A stretch of DNA of 64,000 nt, from the NCBI RefSeq assembly GCF_014852585.1, contig NZ_JACVBX010000008.1:248001-312000 (forward strand), read 5' to 3'. This stretch comes from Pseudomonas sp. PDM18. GTDB taxonomy: Bacteria > Pseudomonadota > Gammaproteobacteria > Pseudomonadales > Pseudomonadaceae. This document shows, one piece after another, positions 48,589 to 57,402 of this stretch. Position 1 is the stretch's first letter. The number at the start of each line of letters is the position of its first letter. A program made the translations under genes and the position numbers. The notes below the pieces were generated by a model. It was not told the origin of the DNA. It saw nothing but the letters and a program-made list of their open reading frames with translations, and searched no databases.

Positions 48589-49323
48589 ATGCGTCGCGCC
48601 CTGATCCTGAGCGCCCTGATCGGCCTGCTCACCGGCTGCGCCGGCACCCCGTCCGACCCTTCCGGCGTCTGGGTCAACCAGGCCGCCATCGATGCCGCCG
48701 GCAAGGGCGGCAAGCTGCGCGAGGCGCTGCTGGCCTACGGCCCGAACCTGGAATGGAAGCTGGACACCAAGGCTAGCCAAGCCACCTTCAGCAACGGCTT
48801 CGAGCTCGGCGAAGGCCAGCTGACCGCCGAAGATCCCAAGCACTACCGCGTCGACTTCTACGGCAGCAACCAGGAATCCCTGGAGCTGGACGGCAAGGAG
48901 CTGGTGCAGGTAGGCAGCGACAATTGGCCCGAGCAGCGCTTCCTGCGTCCCAAGCAGCAGCCCGCCGCGCAGAGCCCGGCCGGCAGCACCTTCGAAAACG
49001 CCCTCTACGCCGCCTACCTCAGCGGCACCTGGATCATCGAGGAAGGCGAAGGCAAGGGCAGCAAGGTCAAGTTCGCCGCCAACGGCAGCCTCGAAGGCAT
49101 GCCCGGCTTCGATCGCTACGCGCTGTGCCTGGCCGGCGACTGCGCGGCCATGAGCGGCGACAACGACAGCATCTGGCTGCAACAGGGCCAGCAGGGGCGC
49201 GAGTTCCTCTTCGAGCGCGACGGCGACAAGCTGGAGTTGTTCGAGGCGGTGAACCGCGCCCAGTCCGACGAGATGCCGCAGTACGCGCCCGGCAACAAGG
49301 TCTGGACGCTGGAGCGCGACTGA
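48589..49323 (+). CDS. Hypothetical lipoprotein
   Basis: 244 residues with a lipobox (LIGLLTGC, Cys17). Two similar halves are suggested: residues ~24-110 and ~140-240 each start with a W (GVWVNQ, GTWIIE) and end in short beta strands. The internal motif FANGS...GMPGFDRYALCLAGDCAAM contains a cysteine pair. AAGGAG precedes the ATG. I do not recognise the family. Confidence 0.75.
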   Translation: MRRALILSALIGLLTGCAGTPSDPSGVWVNQAAIDAAGKGGKLREALLAYGPNLEWKLDTKASQATFSNGFELGEGQLTAEDPKHYRVDFYGSNQESLELDGKELVQVGSDNWPEQRFLRPKQQPAAQSPAGSTFENALYAAYLSGTWIIEEGEGKGSKVKFAANGSLEGMPGFDRYALCLAGDCAAMSGDNDSIWLQQGQQGREFLFERDGDKLELFEAVNRAQSDEMPQYAPGNKVWTLERD

Positions 49324-49356
49324 TCCGTGCGAGCAGGCGGTCGCGAATGACAGTCT

Positions 49357-49980
49357 TCAGCGCAGCCCGCTCCACAGCAGCCAGCCACCCAGCGCCAGCA
49401 GCAGGCCGCCGCACAGGCGGTCCAGCGCCGTGACCCGACGCTTCAGCCAACCGCGCCAGCGCGGGCGATCCAGCAGGCGCACCAGCGCCATGTCCCACAG
49501 CAGCACCACCGCGCCCATCCACAGCACGCACACGCCCAGCGCCCAGCCCGGCAGGCGGAACTGCCCGAGCACGCCGAACAGCCCGGTGTAGAAGATCGGC
49601 AGCTTGGGGTTCAGGCTGCTGGCCAGCAGGCCTTCGCGCATCCCCCGCAGAAATCCTCCACTGCGCTGCAGCCCCAGATCAGTGGGAATCTCCAGCTCCC
49701 GACGCGCCAGCAGCGCCTGCGCGCCGAGCCAGACGAAGTAGACGCCACCCAGCAACTGCACCACCCGCAGCCCGTGGCTGGCCACTTCCGGCAACAGACC
49801 GAGAACGAACAGCACCAGCAGCATGCTCGCCAGATTGGCCAGGGCGATGCCCGCCGCGCAGCCATCGGCATGGCAACGACCGCGCAGCAGCGCGGCGCGG
49901 ATCAGCAGGAAGAAGTCCGGCCCCGGTGACAGCAGGGCGGCGAAGTGGGTGCTGGCGACCAGCGCGAAGGCGGCGAACAT
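49357..49980 (-). CDS. LysE/RhtB-family amino acid exporter
   Basis: 207 residues with six hydrophobic segments and the family motif LLSPGPDFFLLIRAALLRGRCHADGCAAGIALANL. It exports amino acids or homoserine lactones; the substrate is unknown. The ATG at 49980 has GGGAGAT upstream; an ATG at 50031 would add 17 charged residues. The neighbouring AraC gene is upstream on the same strand and may regulate it. Confidence 0.88.
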   Translation of the reverse strand: MFAAFALVASTHFAALLSPGPDFFLLIRAALLRGRCHADGCAAGIALANLASMLLVLFVLGLLPEVASHGLRVVQLLGGVYFVWLGAQALLARRELEIPTDLGLQRSGGFLRGMREGLLASSLNPKLPIFYTGLFGVLGQFRLPGWALGVCVLWMGAVVLLWDMALVRLLDRPRWRGWLKRRVTALDRLCGGLLLALGGWLLWSGLR

Positions 49981-50047
49981 GGTGATCTCCCGGATAGCGG
50001 CGTCGCGCAGTCTGGGAGCGTCGGGGTTCACCGGTCTTGGAAGAAAG

Positions 50048-50848
50048 TCAGGTGCGCGTGGCGCGCAGGAAGCGTCCGGGCGTGACGCCGGTAAAGCGGC
50101 GGAAGGTGCCGGAAAAATGCGCCTGGTCGTAGAACCCCAGGCTCAACGCGACCTCCAGCGGCTTCTCGCCAGCCACCAGCAGGCGCTTGGCCTCGCGGAT
50201 GCGCCGCTGCAGCAGGTAGGTGTGGGGCGGCACGCCGTAGGCGTTGCGGAAGGCTTCGATCAGGTGGCGCGGATGGCGTTGCAGGAGCGCCGCGAGTTCT
50301 TCGAGGCTGACCGCTTCGCGGTAATGCGCTTCCAGGTAGTCACGCAACTTCGCGGTGACGCTGCCGTCGCGGGATGCCGACGCAGTCGGGCGCATGCCGC
50401 CGTGGCGGACGAACACCAGCTCCAGCAGCGTCAGCAGTTCGCTCTCCAGCGCCAGCGCGTCGTTGCGTTCGAACTCCGTGGCGACGCGCCGCAGCGCCTC
50501 GGCCACCTGCCCGTCATCGTGCGGATTGAGCGCCTGGAAGCCGCGCGGCAACTGTTTGCGGCCCAGCAGCGGTAGCAGCCGCGATTCCTCGATGTAGAGC
50601 ATGCGATAGACCAGGCGCTCGGACTCGGCGTTGCCGGTGTGCGGCTCCTCCGGGTTCATCAGCGACAGGGTGCCGGCAGGCAGCACGTGGTGCGCGCCGC
50701 GGCACTGGTAGCCGCCCGCGCCGTGCAGGATGGCGCCGATGGCGAAGGCGTCGTGGCTGTGGCGCCCGAACGGCTGGCCGGAGAAGTCCGCATGGAACAA
50801 CTCCACTCCCGGTAACCAGGGGCGCGCCAGCAGCCGGTTGGCGTCCAT
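50048..50848 (-). CDS. AraC-family transcriptional regulator
   Basis: 266 residues: N-terminal cupin (HSHDAFAIGAILHGAGGYQCRGAHHVLPAGTLSLMNPEEPHTG) and C-terminal HTH pair (VSLEELAALLQRHPRHLIEAFRNAYG; LEVALSLGFYDQAHFSGTFRRFTGVTPGRFL). This group commonly controls an adjacent LysE exporter, matching the gene at 49357. The ATG overlaps the stop of the SDR gene (TGATG). Confidence 0.9.
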   Translation of the reverse strand: MDANRLLARPWLPGVELFHADFSGQPFGRHSHDAFAIGAILHGAGGYQCRGAHHVLPAGTLSLMNPEEPHTGNAESERLVYRMLYIEESRLLPLLGRKQLPRGFQALNPHDDGQVAEALRRVATEFERNDALALESELLTLLELVFVRHGGMRPTASASRDGSVTAKLRDYLEAHYREAVSLEELAALLQRHPRHLIEAFRNAYGVPPHTYLLQRRIREAKRLLVAGEKPLEVALSLGFYDQAHFSGTFRRFTGVTPGRFLRATRT

Positions 50849-51717
50849 CAGTCCTGCTTGCCCGCGAGGATGGCCGCGTAGCCTTCGCGGAAGCTCGGGT
50901 AGCGCGGCTCCCAGCCCAGCGCGCGAGCGCGGGCGTTGCTGCAGCGCTTGCTGCCGGCGCGGCGCACGGTCTGCTCGTCGGCCCAGTGGGTGACGCCCAA
51001 CTGGTTACGCAGCCAGCCGACTACCTCATGCAGCGCCGCCGGCTCGTTGTCGACGCCGAGGTAACAGTCTTCCAGCGCGACGCCGCCGCGATCGGCCTCC
51101 AACAGCGCGGCGAGCAGGCCGGCGGCGTCTTCGGCATGGATGCGATTTGCGTACAGCGGCGGCTCGCTGGCGACGCGGTAGCCCTCGCGCACCTGCTTGA
51201 GCAACCACTCGCGACCGGGGCCGTAGATGCCGGTGAGGCGCACGATGCTGGCAGGAATGCCGCTCTGCAGCGCCAGCTGCTCGGCCTCGAGCATCACGCT
51301 GCCCGAATAGCTCTGGGCCTGGGCGGGCGAGGTCTCGTCAACCCACTCGCCATCGCGCTGGGCGTACACGCCGCTGCTGGAGACGAACAGCAGACGCTTG
51401 GGCAACTGCCCGCGCTGCTGTAGCCAGCCGAGGGTATTGCGCAGGCCTTCGACATAGGCCGCGCGATATCCTGCCTCGTCGTGCTGGGTCGCGGCGGCGC
51501 AGAACACCAGATAGTCCAGCTTGCCCACCGGCCAGGTGTCCGGGCATTCCAGCTGGCCGAGGTCACCGGCCACCGGCAGCACTTCCAGCGGCAGCGCGGC
51601 AACGTTGCGGCGCAGGCCATGGACGCGCCAGTCGCGGGCGGCCAGCTGGCGTCCCAGGCGGCTGCCGACGTCGCCGCAACCGACGACCATCAGGCTGGGG
51701 AAGGTGCTCTTGCTCAT
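50848..51717 (-). CDS. NAD(P)-binding SDR/epimerase-fold protein (YeeZ-like)
   Basis: 289 residues of the extended SDR fold. The nucleotide loop is VVGCGDVGSRLGRQLAARDW, with VSSSGVYAQR at the serine strand and RLTGIYGPGR. The usual catalytic Tyr-xxx-Lys reads YSGSV, so the lysine is absent and normal SDR chemistry is doubtful. The reaction is unknown. GGAG precedes the ATG. It is divergent from oxyR. Confidence 0.85.
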   Translation of the reverse strand: MSKSTFPSLMVVGCGDVGSRLGRQLAARDWRVHGLRRNVAALPLEVLPVAGDLGQLECPDTWPVGKLDYLVFCAAATQHDEAGYRAAYVEGLRNTLGWLQQRGQLPKRLLFVSSSGVYAQRDGEWVDETSPAQAQSYSGSVMLEAEQLALQSGIPASIVRLTGIYGPGREWLLKQVREGYRVASEPPLYANRIHAEDAAGLLAALLEADRGGVALEDCYLGVDNEPAALHEVVGWLRNQLGVTHWADEQTVRRAGSKRCSNARARALGWEPRYPSFREGYAAILAGKQD

Positions 51718-51812
51718 GCTTGGCTCCGCGAATCAAAGCTCGGCAGTTTAGCGCGGTTGGTTCGCGGCGGTGCAGCCGCTATGCTTGGGCCACCTCAACG
51801 GACTTAGTCGCC

Positions 51813-52745
51813 ATGACCCTTACCGAACTGCGCTACATCGTCACGCTTGCCCAGGAGCAACATTTCGGCCGCGCCGCGGAACGCTGCCACGTCAGCCAGC
51901 CGACGCTCTCGGTGGGCGTGAAGAAGCTGGAAGACGAGCTCGGCGTGCTGATCTTCGAGCGCAGCAAGAGTGCGGTGCGCCTGACCCCGGTCGGCGAAGG
52001 CATCGTGGCGCAGGCGCAGAAGGTGCTGGAGCAGGCCCAGGGCATCCGCGAACTGGCCCAGGCCGGCAAGAACCAGCTGACCTCGCCGCTCAAGGTCGGC
52101 GCCATCTACACCATCGGCCCGTACCTGTTCCCGCACCTGATCCCGCAGCTGCACCGGGTCGCCCCGCAGATGCCGCTGTACATCGAGGAAAACTTCACCC
52201 ACATCCTGCGCGACAAGCTGCGCACCGGCGAGCTGGACGCAATCATCATCGCCCTGCCCTTCCAGGAAGCCGATGTGCTGACCCTGCAGCTGTTCGACGA
52301 GCCCTTCTACGTGCTGATGCCGGCGGACCACCAGTGGACCGCGAAGAAGACCATCGACCCGGAGCTGCTCAACGACAAGAGCCTGCTGCTGCTCGGCGAG
52401 GGCCACTGCTTCCGCGACCAGGTGCTCGAAGCCTGCCCGACCACCCACAAGGGCGGCGAAAACAAGCACACCACGGTGGAGTCCAGCTCGCTGGAAACCA
52501 TCCGTCACATGGTCGCCTCCGGCCTTGGCGTGTCGGTGCTGCCGTTCTCCGCCGTGGACAGCCACCACTACGCACCGGGCGTGCTGGAAGTGCGCCCGTT
52601 CAGTGCGCCAGTGCCCAAGCGCACCGTCGCCATCGCCTGGCGCGCCAGCTTCCCGCGGCCGCGCGCCATCGAGGTGCTGGCCGACTCGATCCGCCTGTGC
52701 TCGGTCGCCAAACCGACCGTCAAGGGTGAAGCCGAGCCGGCATGA
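51813..52745 (+). CDS. oxyR: Hydrogen peroxide-inducible genes activator OxyR
   Basis: 310 residues of LysR type with the redox cysteines C199 and C208 in GEGHCFRDQVLEAC. It forms a disulfide on peroxide stress and activates catalases and alkyl hydroperoxide reductases. HTH in FGRAAERCHVSQPTLSVGVKKLE. The ATG at 51813 gives the standard length. The stop overlaps recG by the tetranucleotide ATGA. Confidence 0.97.
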   Translation: MTLTELRYIVTLAQEQHFGRAAERCHVSQPTLSVGVKKLEDELGVLIFERSKSAVRLTPVGEGIVAQAQKVLEQAQGIRELAQAGKNQLTSPLKVGAIYTIGPYLFPHLIPQLHRVAPQMPLYIEENFTHILRDKLRTGELDAIIIALPFQEADVLTLQLFDEPFYVLMPADHQWTAKKTIDPELLNDKSLLLLGEGHCFRDQVLEACPTTHKGGENKHTTVESSSLETIRHMVASGLGVSVLPFSAVDSHHYAPGVLEVRPFSAPVPKRTVAIAWRASFPRPRAIEVLADSIRLCSVAKPTVKGEAEPA

Positions 52746-54817
52746 CCGATCTGTCGAACGTCCCGGTCACCGCGCTCAAGGGCGTGGGCGCCGCGCTGGA
52801 AGAGAAGCTGGCGAAGGTCGGCCTGGAGAATCTCCAGGACATCCTCTTCCACCTGCCGCTGCGCTACCAGGATCGCACCCGCATCACCCCCATCGGCGCG
52901 CTGCGTCCGGGGCAGGATGCGGTGGTCGAAGGCGTGGTCTCCGGCGCCGACGTGGTGATGGGCAAGCGCCGCAGTCTATTGGTGCGCCTGCAGGACGGTA
53001 CCGGCACCCTGAGCCTGCGCTTCTACCACTTCAGCCAGGCGCAGAAGGAGAACCTCAAGCGCGGCACGCACCTGCGTTGCTACGGCGAGGCTCGCCCAGG
53101 CGCCTCGGGTCTGGAGATCTACCACCCCGAGTACCGCTCCCTCACCGACGCCGCCGCGGCGCCGGTGGAGCAGACGCTGACGCCGATCTACCCGACCACC
53201 GAAGGCCTCACCCAGCAGCGCCTGCGCCAGCTCAGCGAGCAGACCCTGGCGCGCCTGGGCCCGTCGAGCCTGCCGGACTGGCTGCCGGCGGAACTGGCCC
53301 GCGACTACCGCCTGGGCCCGCTGGACGAAGCCATCCGCTACCTGCACCGGCCGCCGCCGGACGCCGACCTGGAAGAGCTCGCCGAAGGCCGCCACTGGGC
53401 CCAGCACCGCCTCGCCTTCGAGGAACTGCTGACCCACCAGCTGTCGCTACAACGCCTGCGCGAAAGTGTTCGCTCCCAGGCCGCGCCGCAGCTGCCGCCG
53501 GCCAAGAAATTACCAGCGCTTTACCTGAAGAACCTCGGCTTCAAACCCACCGGTGCGCAGCAGCGCGTCGGCGCGGAAATCGCCTACGACCTTGCCCAGC
53601 CCGAACCCATGCTGCGGCTGGTGCAGGGCGACGTCGGCGCCGGCAAGACCGTGGTTGCCGCCCTCGCGGCCCTGCAGGCGCTGGAAGCCGGCTATCAGGT
53701 GGCGCTGATGGCGCCGACCGAGATCCTCGCCGAGCAGCACTTCCTCAACTTCACCAAGTGGCTGCAACCGCTGGGCATTGAGGTCGCCTGGCTGGCCGGC
53801 AAGCTCAAGGGCAAGGCCCGCGCCAGCGCACTGGAACAGATCGCCGGCGGCGCGCCGATGATCGTCGGCACCCACGCGCTGTTCCAGGACGAGGTGAAGT
53901 TCAAGCGTCTAGCCCTGGTGATCATCGACGAACAGCACCGTTTCGGCGTACAGCAGCGCCTCGCCCTGCGCCAGAAAGGCGTCGACGGTCGGCTTTGCCC
54001 GCACCAACTGATCATGACCGCCACGCCCATTCCGCGAACCCTGGCGATGAGCGCCTACGCCGACCTCGACACCTCGATCCTCGACGAGCTGCCACCCGGC
54101 CGTACCCCGGTGAACACCGTGTTGGTGGCCGATAGCCGCCGCATCGAAGTGATCGAGCGAGTGCGCGCTGCCTGCGCAGAAGGCCGCCAGGCGTATTGGG
54201 TGTGCACGCTGATCGAGGAATCCGAAGAGCTCACCTGCCAGGCCGCGGAAACCACCTACGAGGAACTCTCCTCGGCGCTGGGTGAACTGCGCGTCGGTCT
54301 GATCCACGGGCGCATGAAGCCGGCAGACAAGGCCGTGGTCATGGAAGCCTTCAAGGAAGGCCTGCTGCAGTTGCTGGTCGCCACCACGGTGATCGAGGTC
54401 GGCGTGGACGTGCCTAACGCCAGCCTGATGATCATCGAGAACCCCGAGCGCCTGGGCCTGGCCCAGCTGCACCAGTTGCGCGGCCGCGTGGGCCGGGGCA
54501 GCGCGGCGAGCCACTGCGTGCTGCTCTACCATCCGCCGCTGTCGCAGATCGGCCGCGAGCGCCTGGGCATCATGCGCGAGACCTGCGACGGCTTCGTCAT
54601 CGCCGAAAAGGACCTGGAGCTGCGCGGTCCCGGCGAAATGCTCGGCACTCGCCAGACCGGCCTGCTGCAATTCAAGGTGGCCGACCTGATGCGCGACGCC
54701 GACCTGCTGCCGGCGGTGCGCGATGCCGCCCAGGCCCTGCTGGCACACTGGCCGCAATCGGTCAGCCCACTGCTGGCACGCTGGCTGAGACACGGGCAGC
54801 AATACGGACAAGTGTGA
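52742..54817 (+). CDS. recG: ATP-dependent DNA helicase RecG
   Basis: 691 residues with an N-terminal wedge OB domain, Walker A GDVGAGKTVVAAL, DEQHRFG motif II and LRGRVGRG motif VI. It remodels stalled forks and branch-migrates Holliday junctions. Translationally coupled to oxyR through ATGA. Confidence 0.97.
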   Translation: MTDLSNVPVTALKGVGAALEEKLAKVGLENLQDILFHLPLRYQDRTRITPIGALRPGQDAVVEGVVSGADVVMGKRRSLLVRLQDGTGTLSLRFYHFSQAQKENLKRGTHLRCYGEARPGASGLEIYHPEYRSLTDAAAAPVEQTLTPIYPTTEGLTQQRLRQLSEQTLARLGPSSLPDWLPAELARDYRLGPLDEAIRYLHRPPPDADLEELAEGRHWAQHRLAFEELLTHQLSLQRLRESVRSQAAPQLPPAKKLPALYLKNLGFKPTGAQQRVGAEIAYDLAQPEPMLRLVQGDVGAGKTVVAALAALQALEAGYQVALMAPTEILAEQHFLNFTKWLQPLGIEVAWLAGKLKGKARASALEQIAGGAPMIVGTHALFQDEVKFKRLALVIIDEQHRFGVQQRLALRQKGVDGRLCPHQLIMTATPIPRTLAMSAYADLDTSILDELPPGRTPVNTVLVADSRRIEVIERVRAACAEGRQAYWVCTLIEESEELTCQAAETTYEELSSALGELRVGLIHGRMKPADKAVVMEAFKEGLLQLLVATTVIEVGVDVPNASLMIIENPERLGLAQLHQLRGRVGRGSAASHCVLLYHPPLSQIGRERLGIMRETCDGFVIAEKDLELRGPGEMLGTRQTGLLQFKVADLMRDADLLPAVRDAAQALLAHWPQSVSPLLARWLRHGQQYGQV

Positions 54818-54908
54818 TCTATTTCACTTTCATCGGTCAGTTGACTGCTCGGTCACGCTGACTGCGTGGTTATACTCCGACCCAGCCGTTGATAACCGGA
54901 TCACATTC

Positions 54909-56315
54909 ATGAGCGACGCCGCACGCGCCCCATCCGACTCCTCGCAGGCCCCCGAGGTCATCCTGCAGCTGCTCGCCAAGCTGGGCATACCGTCTCGCGA
55001 AGTCTGCGATGCCACGACGCTGCCGGCCACGCGCCGGGTGCAGGCCAGCCTGCTGGAAGATGCCGTGGGCACCCTGCTGGTGCTGTTCCCGCAAAGCCAG
55101 CTGCTGGACCTGAACCGCCTGGCCGAACTCACCGGGCGCAAGCTGGTGGCGGTCAAGCCCGATCGTCTGGAGCGCATGCTTGGCAAGCACCAGCTCGGTC
55201 GTCTGCCGGCGCTGCCGCCGCTGACCAGCTCGCCGTGCCTGTATGACGAACGCCTGCTGCAGGAACCCCAGCTGCTAATCGAATCCGGCGCGCCGGGCAC
55301 GCTGCTGGAAATTCCCACTGCGTCTTTCCGCCACCTGCTGGAGAAAGCCAGCGCGGCGCGCTTCGGCGTGGCGCTGGAGTCGATCCGGCCGAACCTCGAC
55401 CGCCCGGACGACGACCGCAAGGAAATCACCCAGGCCGTGCAGGCGTTCACCGCCCGCCGCATCCAGCAGCGCCTCGAGGAAACCATCGAGATTCCGCCGC
55501 TGCCGGAAACCGCACAAAAGATCATCAAGCTGCGCGTCGACCCCAACGCCACCGTGGACGACATCACCGGCGTGGTGGAGACCGACCCGGCGCTTGCTGC
55601 GCAAGTCGTCAGCTGGGCGGCCTCGCCCTACTACGCCGCGCCGGGCAAGATTCGCTCGGTGGAGGACGCCATCGTCCGCGTACTGGGCTTCGACCTGGTG
55701 ATCAACCTCGCCCTGGGCCTGGCCCTGGGCAAGACCCTGAGCCTGCCCAAGGACCAGCCGCAGCACGCCACGCCCTACTGGCACCAGGCGATCTACACCG
55801 CCGCGGTGATAGAGGGCCTGACCCGCGCCGTGCCGCGCGCCGAGCGCCCGGAAGCCGGCCTGACCTACCTCGGAGGCCTGCTGCACAGCATCGGCTACCT
55901 GGTCCTGGCGCACATCTTCCCGCCGCATTTCTCGCTGATCTGCCGGCACCTGGAAGTGAACCCGCACGTCGAGCACAACCTCGTCGAGCAGCACCTGCTG
56001 GGCATCACCCGCGAGCAGATCGGCGCCTGGCTGATGCGCACCTGGGACATGCCGGAAGAGATCTATACCGCACTGCGCTTCCAGCACGACCCGACCTATG
56101 CCGGCGATTGCTCGGCCTATGCCAACCTGGTGTGCCTGGCGACCCGCCTGCTGCGCAACCACGGCATCGGCAGCGGCCCGGAGACCGATATTCCGCAAGA
56201 CCTGCTGGATCGCCTGGACATCCCGCGCGAGAAGGCCGAAGACGCCGTACGCAAGGTACTCGACGCCGAAGCGGTGCTGCGCGAGCTGGCCAGCCAGTTC
56301 AATCCCGCGCACTGA
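54909..56315 (+). CDS. YbaK-like domain fused to an HDOD signalling domain
   Basis: 468 residues. Residues ~15-160 resemble the YbaK/ProRS-associated tRNA-editing fold (LLDLNRLAELTGRKLVAVKPDRLERMLGKHQLGRLPALPPLTSSPCLYDERLL). Residues ~190-440 are an HDOD domain (IPPLPETAQKIIKLRVDPNATVDDITGVVETDPALAAQVVSWAASPYY; GGLLHSIGYLVLAHIFP). HDOD proteins are regulators without confirmed hydrolase activity. PA5346 by position. A terminator follows. Confidence 0.85.
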   Translation: MSDAARAPSDSSQAPEVILQLLAKLGIPSREVCDATTLPATRRVQASLLEDAVGTLLVLFPQSQLLDLNRLAELTGRKLVAVKPDRLERMLGKHQLGRLPALPPLTSSPCLYDERLLQEPQLLIESGAPGTLLEIPTASFRHLLEKASAARFGVALESIRPNLDRPDDDRKEITQAVQAFTARRIQQRLEETIEIPPLPETAQKIIKLRVDPNATVDDITGVVETDPALAAQVVSWAASPYYAAPGKIRSVEDAIVRVLGFDLVINLALGLALGKTLSLPKDQPQHATPYWHQAIYTAAVIEGLTRAVPRAERPEAGLTYLGGLLHSIGYLVLAHIFPPHFSLICRHLEVNPHVEHNLVEQHLLGITREQIGAWLMRTWDMPEEIYTALRFQHDPTYAGDCSAYANLVCLATRLLRNHGIGSGPETDIPQDLLDRLDIPREKAEDAVRKVLDAEAVLRELASQFNPAH

Positions 56316-56351
56316 ATGTACCACCGCTGAAGCCGTTGCGATGCAGACATG

Positions 56352-56378
56352 AAAAAGGCCCCGTCAGGGGCCTTTTTT
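56352..56378. terminator. Terminator between the HDOD and SCP2-like genes
   Basis: AAAAAGGCCCC, loop GTCA, GGGGCC and T6; near-symmetrical, works in both directions. Confidence 0.9.
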
Positions 56379-56396
56379 CTGTGCGTCGAAAGCGTC

Positions 56397-56798
56397 TCAG
56401 GCGGCTTTCTTGTCGCTGCTCGGCGCGGTTTTCTTTTTCGGCTTGAGGTACTTCACCAGGCCCTGGAACCAGATCACCAGGCCGGGGTTGCCCTGGATCT
56501 GGATGTCCTTGTTCTGGATGCCCTGCATGAAGGCCAACTGCGGGTTCTTGGAGGTCATGGTGGCGAAGCCGTAGGCGCCATCCTTGAAGCCCAGCGCGAA
56601 GGCCGGCTGCGGATGGATGCCGCGACGGGCGCTGACCTTGAGGTCTTTCACGATGTAGTGGCGGGCGACCTTGCCGTCGAGCGTGTGGAGCTGGAACACC
56701 AGGTCCTTGCCTTCGAGCTGCTTCTGGAACGCCGGGTTTTCGCGGCTGGCCTTGGCCATCAGGCGACCGAGCATCCACAGGAGTAGACGGAATTTCAT
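56397..56798 (-). CDS. SCP2/sterol-carrier-like small protein
   Basis: 133 residues starting MKFRLLLWMLGRLMAKASRENPAFQKQLEGKDLVFQLHTLDGKVARHYIVKDLKVS, compatible with an SCP2-like lipid-binding fold, and ending in a lysine-rich tail (KYLKPKKKTAPSSDKKAA). GAGG lies seven bases before the ATG at 56798. PA5347 by position. Function unknown. Confidence 0.75.
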   Translation of the reverse strand: MKFRLLLWMLGRLMAKASRENPAFQKQLEGKDLVFQLHTLDGKVARHYIVKDLKVSARRGIHPQPAFALGFKDGAYGFATMTSKNPQLAFMQGIQNKDIQIQGNPGLVIWFQGLVKYLKPKKKTAPSSDKKAA

Positions 56799-56900
56799 GC
56801 ACAAACCTCGACGTTCGAGACAATAGTCTGCGCATTGTAGCCAGTTTGAAAACGGACTACATCCGGTCTTTTGGAGGGATTATGTAACTGCAGGAGGCAA

Positions 56901-56923
56901 CCCGGAGCCGCTCTGGCTCCGGG
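56901..56923 (-). terminator. Hairpin after the HU-like gene
   Basis: CCCGGAGCC with GGCTCCGGG around a 5-base loop; only TT follows on the minus strand. Confidence 0.5.
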
Positions 56924-56933
56924 TCAGACGCGA

Positions 56934-57206
56934 TCAGTTGACGGCGTCTTTCAGCGCCTTGCCCGGTTTGAAGGCAACGGTATTGCTGGCTTTGATCTTG
57001 ACCGGCTGGCCGGTTTGCGGGTTCTTGCCAGTACGGGCGCCACGGTGGCGCTGAACGAAGGTACCGAAACCGACAAGGGTAACGCTGTCCTTGCGGTTGA
57101 GCGCGCCAGTGATTTCATCCAGCAGCGCGTTCAGCACCTTGTTGGCTTGTTCTTTGGTGAGGTCGGCCTTCTCGGCGATCGCGGCGGCGAGTTCTGGTTT
57201 ACGCAT
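56934..57206 (-). CDS. HU-family DNA-binding protein
   Basis: 90 residues beginning MRKPELAAAIAEKADLTKEQANKVLNALLDEI with the DNA-bending arm RHRGARTGKNPQTGQPVKIKASNTVAFKPGKALKDAVN. A nucleoid-associated protein; PA5348 by position, distinct from hupA/hupB. AGAGG precedes the ATG at 57206; an upstream ATG at 57266 is ruled out by length. The 196-base spacer to rubB shows no gene. Confidence 0.95.
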   Translation of the reverse strand: MRKPELAAAIAEKADLTKEQANKVLNALLDEITGALNRKDSVTLVGFGTFVQRHRGARTGKNPQTGQPVKIKASNTVAFKPGKALKDAVN

Positions 57207-57402
57207 AAATGCCTCTTTGACGGTTTGTTGTTGTTGTGTCCGTGCTGTCTTCCCAACAGCGCCCAAGGCACCGCAGGCTTGCCGTACAGGCTCTAGGCTG
57301 CGGCAGACGGGGGGAGAATGGCACGCCGCCGGCTGGTACGCCAGTATCGTCTGACAATTTGCGAGCTCTTTCCCACGGCAAAAACGCCATTGGCGACGCC
57401 TG

